NCBI GenBank assembly: GCA_027459785.1
Contig: DAIDGU010000023.1
Location: forward strand, 25,987-89,986
Source: Ktedonobacteria bacterium
Lineage (GTDB): Bacteria > Chloroflexota > Ktedonobacteria > Ktedonobacterales > JACDGC01
DNA length: 64,000 nt
Direction of reading: 5' to 3'
In this document: one piece after another, positions 36,359 to 44,776 of the stretch
Layout of the letters: the number at the start of each line of letters is the position of its first letter
Position numbering within the stretch: the first letter of the stretch is position 1
Program-made: the position numbers and the translations under genes
The notes under the pieces: generated by a model
The model's database searches: none
The model's input: the letters and a program-made list of their open reading frames with translations, nothing else
What the model was told of the DNA's origin: nothing

Positions 36359-36468
36359 CCAGCGGGTAAAAGAGTGTGATGCGATGATCGGGCAAGAATA
36401 GCGGGATGAGCTGACAGGGCTAGTTGGTTTTCCCGATGCCACGTTATGTGCATAGAAACGAGCTTGCG

Positions 36469-38307
36469 ATGACCTCCGACACCTTTGCTGCCGATCCCTT
36501 AGTGCAGGCGTTGCGCCCGCGCTACCCACGCTTGATCGCCGCGCTGGCGACCGTGCCGGAAGGCGCGCAGCATCTACGGCGCATCGTGGACCTGGACGGC
36601 TCGTGGGTGCGGCAGCAGTTCACTCCGCAGCCACCACCCGTCGTCGTGGCACGCGTCCCCGACACCCATGCCGTCGCCCCGGCGGACATCCCGACGTTCG
36701 ACATCATCTATGCTGGCGGCGGGCTGAATCTGCTGAATGCCGCTGTGCTGGCGGGGCGCTACGGGCGGCGCGTGCTGGTCTTCGACCGTTTCACCGTCGG
36801 CGCGGTGCATCGTGAGTGGAATATCTCCCAGGAAGAGTTACGCGAATTAATCGACCTAGGCTTGCTGACGCCGGATGAGATGGCGCAGATCATCCAGCGC
36901 CGTTACAGCGCGGGGCTGGTGCATTTCCACGGCGACGGCATCCGCGTGCGGCCCAGCGACCTGCATATGCATGGCGTGCTGGATGTCGCGGTGAACGCCG
37001 ACGCCCTCACCGCGCTCTGCCTCAGCAAGATTCGCGCGGCCAGTGCCGCGAACGTCATTCTTGACAACCTCACCTTCGCTCACGCCTGGGTGGATAAGCG
37101 CCGCGTGGTCGTGCAGGCGCACGACGCCGACGGCACGGACCGCTGGTTCGCCGCACCGCTGCTCATCGACGGCATGGGCGCGACCTCGCCTGTCGCCTGC
37201 CAACTGAATTGCGGCGCACCCTACGCGCTGGTTTGCCCCACCGTCGGCACCGTCGCACGCGGCTATCGCATCGATCCCGCCCGTAGCCCCGGCAGCCTCG
37301 ATCCAGCACTCGGCGAGATCCTGGTGACGACGGAACACGCCCGCGACGGTCGCCAACTGATCTGGGAAGCCTTCCCCGGCCAGGGCGATCAGGCCGCGAT
37401 CTACCTCTTTTACTATGCCGCGACGGACCGTGCCGGCGGCGACGTGCCGGAGTCGATCTTGCTGCCGCTCTTCGAGGACTTTTTCACCCACCTGCCAGCG
37501 TATAAAGACACAACCGGCGTCAGCATCCTCAAGCCGGTGTATGGCTTCATCCCGGCAGGATACAAGAATCCGGCGTTGCGGGAGCGCGACCGCAAGGTGC
37601 TGGCCTATGACCGCGTGGTGTCGTTGGGCGATGCCGCCGCGCTACAATCGCCGCTCACCTTCTGCGGCTTCGGCTCCAACGCGCGCAACCTGCGGCGCAT
37701 CACCGCCCTGCTGGATCTGGCACTGACCCACGACCGCCTGCGCGCCGGAGATCTCGCCCAGATCCACGCGGCGGAGGCCGTCCCCGCGCTGGCCCGCGCC
37801 TTCAGCAAATTCATGATCGCCAAGCCGCCGGCACGCGAGCGTCCCGATCAGGTCAACGAGACGCTGAACGTCTTCTGCGGGCTGCTGAACCAGATCGGCG
37901 CGCAAGCGTCGCGCGAGTTTTTCCAGGATCGCGTGCGCTGGTGGGATTATACGCAGCTCGTTTTGCGCACCGCCCTGGTCTATCCGCAAATTTTCCCGCT
38001 CACCTTCCGCACGCTTTCACCCGGCGACGGAGCCGCGTGGATTGCCGCGTACCTGGCCTTCACCGCGACCGCCGCGCGCAACGCGCTGGGCCGTGTCGTG
38101 CTGGAGCCACTCAGCCGCACCGCCCTGGCCGGCAAGCTGGACGGCTGGCTGTGGCGGCGCGCGCCGCGCGCCGCCTGGCGGCTGGCGACGACGGGCGCGG
38201 GACTGCGCCAGGCATTGCGCGTGCGCGCGCTGCCCGCACCGGAAGCCGCGCTCAGCCCCGCGCCGGTGGCCGGCGGGCGATCTGCAAGCCCTGGCCCGGC
38301 GCAGTGA
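36469..38307 (+). CDS. CruA-type lycopene cyclase-like FAD flavoprotein
   Basis: A 612-residue protein closely resembling the CruA/CruP family found in green sulfur bacteria, cyanobacteria and Chloroflexus. CruA cyclises lycopene to gamma-carotene. Marks are the FAD motif FDIIYAGGGLNLLNAAVLAGR, VFDRFTVGAVHREWNIS, LLIDGMGATSPVACQLN, LVCPTVGTVARG, RQLIWEAFPG and a late SLGDAAALQSPLTFCGFG FAD-binding segment. Being a CruP-like paralogue of unclear activity remains possible. The start is uncertain: ATG 36469 (weak site), ATG 36436 or TTG 36424. Its 3' end overlaps the opposing O-methyltransferase by 56 bases. Confidence 0.82.
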   Translation: MTSDTFAADPLVQALRPRYPRLIAALATVPEGAQHLRRIVDLDGSWVRQQFTPQPPPVVVARVPDTHAVAPADIPTFDIIYAGGGLNLLNAAVLAGRYGRRVLVFDRFTVGAVHREWNISQEELRELIDLGLLTPDEMAQIIQRRYSAGLVHFHGDGIRVRPSDLHMHGVLDVAVNADALTALCLSKIRAASAANVILDNLTFAHAWVDKRRVVVQAHDADGTDRWFAAPLLIDGMGATSPVACQLNCGAPYALVCPTVGTVARGYRIDPARSPGSLDPALGEILVTTEHARDGRQLIWEAFPGQGDQAAIYLFYYAATDRAGGDVPESILLPLFEDFFTHLPAYKDTTGVSILKPVYGFIPAGYKNPALRERDRKVLAYDRVVSLGDAAALQSPLTFCGFGSNARNLRRITALLDLALTHDRLRAGDLAQIHAAEAVPALARAFSKFMIAKPPARERPDQVNETLNVFCGLLNQIGAQASREFFQDRVRWWDYTQLVLRTALVYPQIFPLTFRTLSPGDGAAWIAAYLAFTATAARNALGRVVLEPLSRTALAGKLDGWLWRRAPRAAWRLATTGAGLRQALRVRALPAPEAALSPAPVAGGRSASPGPAQ

Positions 38308-39307
38308 CCAGGCGCAGAACGCGCTGGGGGCGCAGTCCGGCTGCGCGCTGCCAGCCGGCGATCTCCGCAACGGCATACAGGCCGGCCTCGCTGGTCAAGG
38401 CGAAAAAAAGATCACCCATTGCCTCGAACTGACTGGGCGCGTGTGTGGCCGCCGGGCGTAGCCCCTCCTGCACCACACAGATGCCGCCAGGGCGCAGCGC
38501 GCGGGCGATACGCGCCATGAGAGCGGCGTTTTGGTCTGCCGTGAAGTGATGCGCCAGGTTGGCCATGAAGACGACATCGTATTGCTCGTCGCCCAGATCG
38601 TCCGTCAGGGCATCACCGGCTTGTTGCTGCACGCGCGCACCCATACCCGCTGCCGCCAGGATCGGCGCGGCAGGCGTGATAGCCGCCGGCAGATCAAGGA
38701 CGGTCGCCCGCAACTGCGGATGACGCCGGCACAGCGCCACCGCATAGTAACCGTGCGAGCCGCCGATATCGAGCAGCGTGCGCGCCCCACGCGGCACGCG
38801 CACGCGCCACGCCACCTCCGGCGCGGTCAACCGCGCGATCTCATACATCCCGCGCTGATACGCGCCCCACGCCGCCGGCCCCATCTCGGAGTGGATGTGT
38901 ATTGGTTTCCCCGTTCGCACGAAGTCTTCCAGCCGCGTGACCCACTCCCATTGCTGATAGTGAAAGAGCAGATAGTCGCAGATCGAAGATGGGCTAGCGC
39001 GTAGCAACCAGTGCCGTGCGCTTGGTTCCAGCCGATAGCGCCCCGCTGTGCGGCGCAGATAGCGCAAGCCCACCAGAGCGTCCAGCAGCTTCGCGGTCGC
39101 GCACGGCTCCGTCGCGCAGAGGCACGCCACGCCCGTCGCCGGCAACTCGCTCGCCGCCAACGCCTCGAAGATACCCAGTTGTACGCCGGCCATGATGCAG
39201 CGCGCCATGATGATGCTGGGGAAAGCGTCGATGATCGGCACCGGCACGCGCCCGCTGGCGAGCGCCAGGCGATCCAGCAGGGATTCGACGACGATACCCA
39301 GGCGCAT
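38252..39307 (-). CDS. SAM-dependent O-methyltransferase (CrtF/ASMT-like)
   Basis: A 351-residue O-methyltransferase of the plant/bacterial type II class. An N-terminal dimerisation winged-helix region (ARCIMAGVQLGIFEALAA...LLDALVGLRYLRR) is followed by the SAM domain with TLLDIGGSHGYYAVALCRRH and ATVLDLPAA, plus MANLAHHFTADQN with the likely catalytic His. Relatives methylate hydroxy-carotenoids (CrtF) or small aromatics. The neighbouring CruA-like gene favours a carotenoid link but does not prove it. The ATG at 39307 has GAGGAG and follows the MFS gene by 10 bases, forming an operon. Confidence 0.85.
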   Translation of the reverse strand: MRLGIVVESLLDRLALASGRVPVPIIDAFPSIIMARCIMAGVQLGIFEALAASELPATGVACLCATEPCATAKLLDALVGLRYLRRTAGRYRLEPSARHWLLRASPSSICDYLLFHYQQWEWVTRLEDFVRTGKPIHIHSEMGPAAWGAYQRGMYEIARLTAPEVAWRVRVPRGARTLLDIGGSHGYYAVALCRRHPQLRATVLDLPAAITPAAPILAAAGMGARVQQQAGDALTDDLGDEQYDVVFMANLAHHFTADQNAALMARIARALRPGGICVVQEGLRPAATHAPSQFEAMGDLFFALTSEAGLYAVAEIAGWQRAAGLRPQRVLRLVTAPGQGLQIARRPPARG

Positions 39308-39317
39308 ATCACGCTCC

Positions 39318-40592
39318 TCAATCCTCGTGCGGCGTCCATGCCAGGGTGCTGGCGGAAACGTGTCGTCCCGCGCGCACATACCACACCAATCCTACGCCCG
39401 TCATCACCAGCGCCCCCGCGCCAGCCACGGCGAAGGCCAGCAGCGTGCCGCCGATCTGGCTCAGCCAGCCCGTCAGCAACGCGCCCGGCACCGCCGTGCT
39501 GAAAAGAATGTAGCTATAGAAGCCCAACACCCGCCCTTGCAGATGACTCGGCGTGCTAAGCTGCACCAGCGCGTTGCTGGTGGCGCTATACAGCGTGAAG
39601 ACGAGGCCGGTGACGACCAGAGCGAGCAGCACAGCAGGCAGCGTGCGTTGGGGCGCGAGCAATAACAGCGCCAGCCCGAAACCGCCCGCGCTACCCAGCA
39701 ACAGCGGCCAGTTCGCCCGCGCGAGCGCCGCCGTCAGCAACGCGCCACCCAGCGCGCCCACCCCGAAGCACGCCGAAACGATGCCAAAAACGCGGGCGTC
39801 CGCGTGCAATGTTTGTGTCGCCAGCACGGGCAGCAACAGGCTGAAATTGATGCTCAGTATGGCGATGACCAGCAACAACACCAGCACCATGCGCACCGTC
39901 GCCATGTGCCAGGTATACCGGAAGCCTTCTGCCAGTGCGCGCAACGGCGAGGCGCGCACCGCATCCCTCGCCACGGGAAGCAACTCCGCCGGGCGCATGG
40001 CCAGCAGAGCGATGATGACGGCCACGAAGCTGAGCGCGTTCAGCGCGAAACACACCTGTGCGCCCACCACGGCGATCAGCACGCCCGCGACCGCCGGCCC
40101 GATGATGCGCGTGACATTGAAGATCGCCGAGTTGATCGCAACGGCGTTCGGCAGATCCTCGCGCCCGACCATCTGAGCAAGGAACGACAGTCGCGCCGGA
40201 GAATCGACGACTTGCACCAATCCTACCAGGCCGGCGAAAAGATCCAGTTGCCAGACGGTGATCTGCCCCGACCAGGCCAGCGCCGTCAGCGCCAGCGCCA
40301 GGATGAGATACGCCGTCTGGGTGACGACGAGCGTCAGCCGCCGGTCGAAGCGGTCACTGACCAGGCCGCCGAAAAGGCCCACCACCACATACGGGCCGAA
40401 GCTCCAAAAGCCCAACACACCCAGCGCCGCCGCCGAGTGCGTCAATTGCAGCACCAGCCAGGCTTGCGCCGCATTTTGCAGCCACGTCCCTGTCAGGGAG
40501 ATCCCTTGCCCAGCCGTATAGAGCCGGAAATTCCGATGGGTGCGCAAGCTGGCAAACGTGTGCGCCTGGCGCACAAAAGCGGGTAACTGCAT
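39318..40592 (-). CDS. MFS transporter (MFS_3/enterobactin exporter-like)
   Basis: A 424-residue, 12-TM major facilitator exporter. It starts FRLYTAGQGISLTGTWLQNAAQAWL, characteristic of the MFS_3 subfamily, with the loop 2-3 motif GGLVSDRFDRR. A second half begins with HADARVFGIVSACFGVGALGG. The substrate is unknown. The ATG at 40592 has a GGAG site 6 bases upstream, and the GTG at 40598 overlaps it. It is the first gene of a pair with the O-methyltransferase. Confidence 0.9.
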   Translation of the reverse strand: MQLPAFVRQAHTFASLRTHRNFRLYTAGQGISLTGTWLQNAAQAWLVLQLTHSAAALGVLGFWSFGPYVVVGLFGGLVSDRFDRRLTLVVTQTAYLILALALTALAWSGQITVWQLDLFAGLVGLVQVVDSPARLSFLAQMVGREDLPNAVAINSAIFNVTRIIGPAVAGVLIAVVGAQVCFALNALSFVAVIIALLAMRPAELLPVARDAVRASPLRALAEGFRYTWHMATVRMVLVLLLVIAILSINFSLLLPVLATQTLHADARVFGIVSACFGVGALGGALLTAALARANWPLLLGSAGGFGLALLLLAPQRTLPAVLLALVVTGLVFTLYSATSNALVQLSTPSHLQGRVLGFYSYILFSTAVPGALLTGWLSQIGGTLLAFAVAGAGALVMTGVGLVWYVRAGRHVSASTLAWTPHED

Positions 40593-40681
40593 CCTCACTC
40601 CACAGCGCGGCGCATGGTCGTCACGGGGGGCGCTCGCGTACCTGCTATTTTAGCACGACCAGACGCACGCCTGCATTCTCG

Positions 40682-41776
40682 TCACCGGAGTAGCGCCCGC
40701 AAGGTCGCCAATTGATCATCGAAGATCGCCGGATCGTCTGCACGCAGGGTGATGTGGCCCACCTTGCGGCCAGGACGGGGCGCTTTATCATAGAGGTGCA
40801 GGTGCGCGCCGGGGACGGCGAGGACCGCTGCCGGGTCGGGCAGGATGCCGATGAGGTTGAGCATGGCCACGTGACCACGCGCCGCCGTGCTGCCCAGCGG
40901 CAAACCGGTGATGGCGCGCAGGTGTTGCGCGAACTGGCTCGTCTCCGCGCCCTCGATAGTCCAATGGCCGGAGTTATGGACACGCGGGGCCATCTCGTTG
41001 GCGATAAGTGTTTCGCCGACCTGAAAAAGTTCAATGGCGAGGACGCCGATGTAATCCAGCGCGTCCAGCACGCGGGCGGCGTAGCTCTGCGCCAGGGCTT
41101 GCAGTTCGGGGGTGGTAACGGGCGCGGGCGCGACCGACCGGCGCAGAATGCCCTCGCGGTGCCGGTTCTGCACCAGCGGATAATACGCTGTTTCCCCGGT
41201 CACGCTGCGCGCCGCCAGGATCGAGACTTCGCGGTCGAAGGTGACGAAGCCTTCCAGGATCAGCGGCACGTCGCCCAGCGCGTCCCACGCCGGGGCCACG
41301 TCCTCGGCGACGCGCACCAGCGCCTGGCCTTTGCCGTCGTAGCCCATGCGCCGCGTCTTCAGCACGGCGGGTAGCCCGATCTGCGCGACGGCGGCGTCGA
41401 GGTCGGTGCGCGAATCCACTGCGATGAAAGGCGGCGTGGGGATACCATGATCGCGGAAAAACGTCTTTTCCACCAGGCGATCCTGCGCGGCCTCCAGCGC
41501 CTGGGGCGGCGGGTAGACCGGCACGCGCGCCGCCAGTTGCCGCGCGGTGGCGACGGGGACGTTCTCGAACTCATACGTCACCACGTCCACCCCCGCCACG
41601 AAACGGTCCAGCGCGGCAGCGTCTGTGTAATCACCGCGCACGCGCTCCGCCAGGGTATCCACCGGCGCATCGTCGGCCACGGGATCGAGGAAACGAAAAT
41701 GGAACCCTAATGGATAACCCGCCAGCGCCAGCATGCGCCCCAACTGGCCGCCGCCCAAAATGCCGATGGTGGTCAT
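40682..41776 (-). CDS. purK: 5-(carboxyamino)imidazole ribonucleotide synthase
   Basis: A 364-residue ATP-grasp enzyme that makes N5-CAIR from AIR, ATP and bicarbonate in purine synthesis. Visible are the N-terminal GILGGGQLGRMLALAGYPLG, TYEFENVP, the ATP-grasp LKTRRMGYDGKGQ, EGFVTFDREVSILAARS, and the catalytic EMAPRVHNSGHWTIEGAETSQF block. The mutase partner purE is not in the window. It lies 17 bases after prfB on the same strand, an unusual pairing that may be co-transcribed. Confidence 0.96.
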   Translation of the reverse strand: MTTIGILGGGQLGRMLALAGYPLGFHFRFLDPVADDAPVDTLAERVRGDYTDAAALDRFVAGVDVVTYEFENVPVATARQLAARVPVYPPPQALEAAQDRLVEKTFFRDHGIPTPPFIAVDSRTDLDAAVAQIGLPAVLKTRRMGYDGKGQALVRVAEDVAPAWDALGDVPLILEGFVTFDREVSILAARSVTGETAYYPLVQNRHREGILRRSVAPAPVTTPELQALAQSYAARVLDALDYIGVLAIELFQVGETLIANEMAPRVHNSGHWTIEGAETSQFAQHLRAITGLPLGSTAARGHVAMLNLIGILPDPAAVLAVPGAHLHLYDKAPRPGRKVGHITLRADDPAIFDDQLATLRALLR

Positions 41777-41793
41777 GGCGTCGCTCCTCGCGC

Positions 41794-42889
41794 TTATTTC
41801 ACTTTGGATTGCAGGTAGGCTTCGATGAACGGATCGACATTGCCGTTGAGATAGCCGACGGTGTCGCCGGTCTCCGCGCTGGTGCGATGGTCCTTCACCA
41901 GGGTATAGGGATGCAGCGTCACGGTGCGGATCTGCGAGCCGAACGCGGCTTCCACATGCTCGCCGCGCAGCTTGGCTTGATCCGCTTCTTGCTGCGCCAC
42001 CTCGCGTTCATACAGCCGCGCCTTGAGGATGCGCATGGCGACCTCGCGGTTCTGGATCTGTGATCGCTCGTTCTGGCACGTCACGACGATGCCCGTGGGG
42101 ATGTGGCGAATGCGCACGGCGGAATCGGTCTTATTGACATGCTGGCCGCCCGCGCCGGTGGAGCGATAGGTGTCGATCTCCAAATCTTCTGAGCGTACGG
42201 TGATCTCGATCTCGCGCTCGATATCCGGCAGCACCTCGACCTTGACGAAAGATGTCTGGCGGCGGTGCGCGGCGTCGAAAGGCGAAAGGCGAATCAAGCG
42301 ATGTACGCCCACCTCGCTGGTGAGGTAGCCATACGCATAGCGCCCGGCGACGGCGACAGAAACGCTCTTCGTCCCGGTTTCTTCGCCGGGGGACTGGTCG
42401 AGGATGTCGGTCTTGTAGCCGTGGTTCTGCGCCCAGCGCAGATACATGCGCAGCAGCATATCCACGAAGTCTTGCGCATCCACCCCGCCATTGCCGACGT
42501 GCAGGGTGAGGATGGCGTCGCGCTCGTCGTGTTCGCCCTGCAACAGCAGCCCCAGCCGCAGCTTATCCAGCCGGGCGTCGATGCCGGCGAGGGATTGCGC
42601 GACCTCCGCGCTGATCTCCGGGTCGGGATCGCCCTCGATCATCTCCTGGATCTCGCACAGGCCAGTTAGCTGATCGGCGAGGCCGGTCCAGGTGGCCTCC
42701 TCGTCGCGCAGCGCGCTCAGGCGCTGCAACTGGCGCTGCGCGTGCTGGCGATCGCTGTAAAAGTCGGGGGCGAGGCTTTCGGTTTCGAGGGCGTGGATCT
42801 CGTTCGCCTTGGTGGCGAGGTCAAAGTCGCACCATGATCTCTTGCACCTGGCGGCGCAGATCAGTGATGCGGTTCAGGTTGTCGCTCAT
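41794..42889 (-). CDS. prfB: Peptide chain release factor 2 with programmed +1 frameshift
   Basis: Catalyses peptide release at UGA and UAA. The zero frame starts at ATG 42889 (GGAG upstream) and encodes MSDNLNRITDLRRQVQEIMV before stopping at an in-frame TGA in CTTTGAC (42826-42820). A +1 shift on CTT continues as DLATKANEIHALETESLAPD and runs to 41794. The body has the GGQ catalytic motif in RSTGAGGQHVNKTDSAVRI and the SPF stop-recognition tripeptide in RLIRLSPFDAAHRR. The total is about 364 residues, normal for RF2. Confidence 0.96.
42820..42826 (-). promoter_or_regulatory. prfB +1 recoding site CTTTGAC
   Basis: The slippery CUU followed by UGA C is the known RF2 autoregulatory site: low RF2 lets the ribosome slip forward. 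The Shine-Dalgarno-like AGGGGG that sits just upstream in E. coli is not clearly present here (GGTGCGA). Confidence 0.9.
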
Positions 42890-43042
42890 GCTTGACAGAA
42901 GCTCCATATGTGTAGGCGGGCGGTTGCCACCGCGCCGAAGGGTTGCACAACAAAATCCACCTGCATCAATTGGTGGCGTGCGCTGTGCCACTTCACTATA
43001 GCATGTTTTGGGGGCAAACTGCAAAATTCGGTCCCATCCCCC

Positions 43043-43072
43043 TTGACGTGGGGGCATGCGGTGGGATATACT
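43043..43072 (+). promoter_or_regulatory. Sigma70 promoter of tRNA-Asn
   Basis: TTGACG (43043-43048), an 18-base spacer and TATACT (43067-43072), ending 27 bases before the tRNA. Confidence 0.75.
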
Positions 43073-43099
43073 GACCACGCGATGAGCAATCATCACCCT

Positions 43100-43171
43100 T
43101 CCTCGGTAGCTCAACGGTAGAGCAGACGGCTGTTAACCGTAAGGTTACAGGTTCGAATCCTGTCCGGGGAG
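43100..43171 (+). tRNA. tRNA-Asn (GTT anticodon)
   Basis: A full cloverleaf without an encoded CCA. The acceptor TCCTCGG pairs with CCGGGGA (one T-G wobble). The D-arm is AGCTC..GAGC, the anticodon stem GACGG/CCGTA-like with loop CTGTTAA giving GTT, and the T-arm ACAGG-TTCGAAT-CCTGT. The discriminator base is G. It has its own promoter and terminator. Confidence 0.95.
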
Positions 43172-43188
43172 CCTCTATCCTCTCGCTT

Positions 43189-43224
43189 ACCCAGGTCACG
43201 AAGGCGATTCGGGCCTGGGTTTTT
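43189..43224 (+). terminator. Intrinsic terminator of tRNA-Asn
   Basis: ACCCAGG (43189-43195) pairs with CCTGGGT (43214-43220), followed by four more T residues. The loop holds a smaller CGAA/TTCG hairpin. It lies 18 bases after the tRNA. Confidence 0.85.
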
Positions 43225-43595
43225 CGTTGCCTCCACTGCGATTTTACCTGCCGATATCTGTATTGACGATGTCGGAAACGGTTGCAAATCTGGCGTCAGC
43301 ACCAGCCCAAAACGCGACTGGGGTGCATCCCTATTAGGGGAGCGATGCAAGTCGTCAAGAGCTTTAAAGAAGGCAGCGAAATTCAGATGCATCTATAAAG
43401 TTTATCGCTCAGCGGCCAGAGTCGTTCAGTAGGTTGAAGATCCGCAGAGTAGGGCAGTAAGAACTCCAGATGGAGGTGGTCTGCTTTGCCGGCTGGTCGC
43501 GTCCGTTGGCGGTACGGCGGGCAGGCATGTTCACATCACGCAGAGGCTAGGGAGCAGGCATAGCGAGCCACGAGGAGGGCGCTGGTTGGTTGGCC
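43225..43595. other. Intergenic stretch without a recognisable gene
   Basis: About 370 bases between the tRNA terminator and the 3' end of the DUF4388 gene. No frame looks protein-like, and no tRNA or clear repeat is seen. The composition differs from the surrounding genes, so a degraded mobile element is possible. Confidence 0.5.
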
Positions 43596-44600
43596 TCACA
43601 CCGCATCGGCGACGAGGTAGCGCGGGTCGCCCAGGGGGACGATTTCGATCAAGCCTTTTTGCAAGAGGGCGCGCAGAGCTTTCATCACCACGATCTCGCC
43701 GTGGCGCGAGCGGCTGATGAGGTCGCGCACGATGTGGTAGTGATCGACCATCGCCAACACTTCCAGTTCAGCCATGTTATACTCTTTGCCTGGCAACTGA
43801 TCGGTGTAGCCGCGCACACGCCGGAGGTAGCTCTGGGGTGGCAGGGTGGCGGCGAGATCGGTTACTTCGTCGTCGAGCCGGTTGGCTTCCAGGATCAGGT
43901 TCTCGGTGCTGTCGGTGATGCTGCGCTCGCCCAGGCTGAGGCCACGAAAGTAAGCGAAGCGGGCCGTCTGCCACTTGAAGATCGTGAAGACCGCCTCTTT
44001 GCGCGTGAGCGCGCCCGCCAGCGCATGCACCACCTGGCCGCGCTCGAAGCCGACCAGGCCGGTGTGCAGACCGGCGCGCAACAGCAGCACGCCCGTGTGT
44101 TCGCCCATCTGCATTAATTGCAGCAAGCTTTCGCAGGTACATTCGCGCAACATGCCGCGCAGGGAGGGCAGCAGCCGCCCGCCCAGAGCCGCCAGCAGGC
44201 GCGGCTGGCGCTGGCACATTTGAAGGTACGCCTGGATCAACCGCGTGACGTTCTGGAAATCGGCGGGAGCGGCGACGGTGAGGGTATCCGGTGGGGCGTC
44301 GAAAAGGGGCGTGTCGGTTGGCGTGCTGTTCGTGCCGCTGAAACACAGCACCGGCATCGGCAGCGGCGGACGCTCGGCCAGGATCTGCCAGAGCGGGCGC
44401 TCATAGCCGGCGGCGTCGGTCATCAGCGCCAGCACGTCCAGCAGCACCAGCCCGATCGGGTCATCCACGCCCAGCGCGGCGTCGAAGGCGGCGGCCTCGC
44501 GCACCACCACACAGCGAAAGCCGCTCTCTTCCAGCGACCGGCGAATGATGGTGGCAACGATCTGGCTCGGCTCGACGATGATCACAGTGACTTGGCTCAC
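43596..44600 (-). CDS. Receiver-like domain fused to a DUF4388 domain
   Basis: A 334-residue signalling protein. The N-terminal ~115 residues resemble a receiver (TVIIVEPSQIVATIIRRSLEESGF, VLLDVLALM, VLCFSG). The middle ~150 residues form a DUF4388/PatA-like region (LRGMLRECTCESLLQLMQMGEHTGVLLL...GLVGFERGQVVHALAG...EAVFTIFKWQTARFAY). A C-terminal winged-helix-like part follows (HYHIVRDLISRSRHGEIVVMKALRALLQKGLIEIV). Such proteins occur in chemotaxis or gliding control pathways. The start is GTG 44600 with a GGGAGG site; the TTG at 44615 overlaps that site. No kinase is adjacent. Confidence 0.78.
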   Translation of the reverse strand: MSQVTVIIVEPSQIVATIIRRSLEESGFRCVVVREAAAFDAALGVDDPIGLVLLDVLALMTDAAGYERPLWQILAERPPLPMPVLCFSGTNSTPTDTPLFDAPPDTLTVAAPADFQNVTRLIQAYLQMCQRQPRLLAALGGRLLPSLRGMLRECTCESLLQLMQMGEHTGVLLLRAGLHTGLVGFERGQVVHALAGALTRKEAVFTIFKWQTARFAYFRGLSLGERSITDSTENLILEANRLDDEVTDLAATLPPQSYLRRVRGYTDQLPGKEYNMAELEVLAMVDHYHIVRDLISRSRHGEIVVMKALRALLQKGLIEIVPLGDPRYLVADAV

Positions 44601-44721
44601 CGGCCCTCCCTGCAATGCTAAAGCGTTCTCCTGTCACCATATCATATCCCGTGCCGAAAGCGCGGCGGCTAAACTTTTGGCATAGGGCATTTCGGATAGC
44701 GGGCGCGGGGCAGATGCTCAC

Positions 44722-44752
44722 AAAAATCCCCTCCCTAGCCGCAAAGGAGGGG
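44722..44752 (-). terminator. Intrinsic terminator of the CaCA antiporter gene
   Basis: On the minus strand CCCCTCC pairs with GGAGGGG, followed by A and five T residues, 25 bases after the antiporter stop codon. Confidence 0.8.
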
Positions 44753-44776
44753 ACGTTATATGGCACGATGCTGCTG

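Noticed and set aside
35423..36529. Upstream extension of the minus-strand 75-residue membrane protein
   Set aside because: It lies antisense to the SGNH lipoprotein gene, has no ribosome site at its start, and the good site is at 35422.
42996..43199. Minus-strand frame with GFEPVTLRLTAVCSTVELP
   Set aside because: This is the well-known false protein produced by reading a tRNA gene on the wrong strand; the tRNA-Asn explains it.
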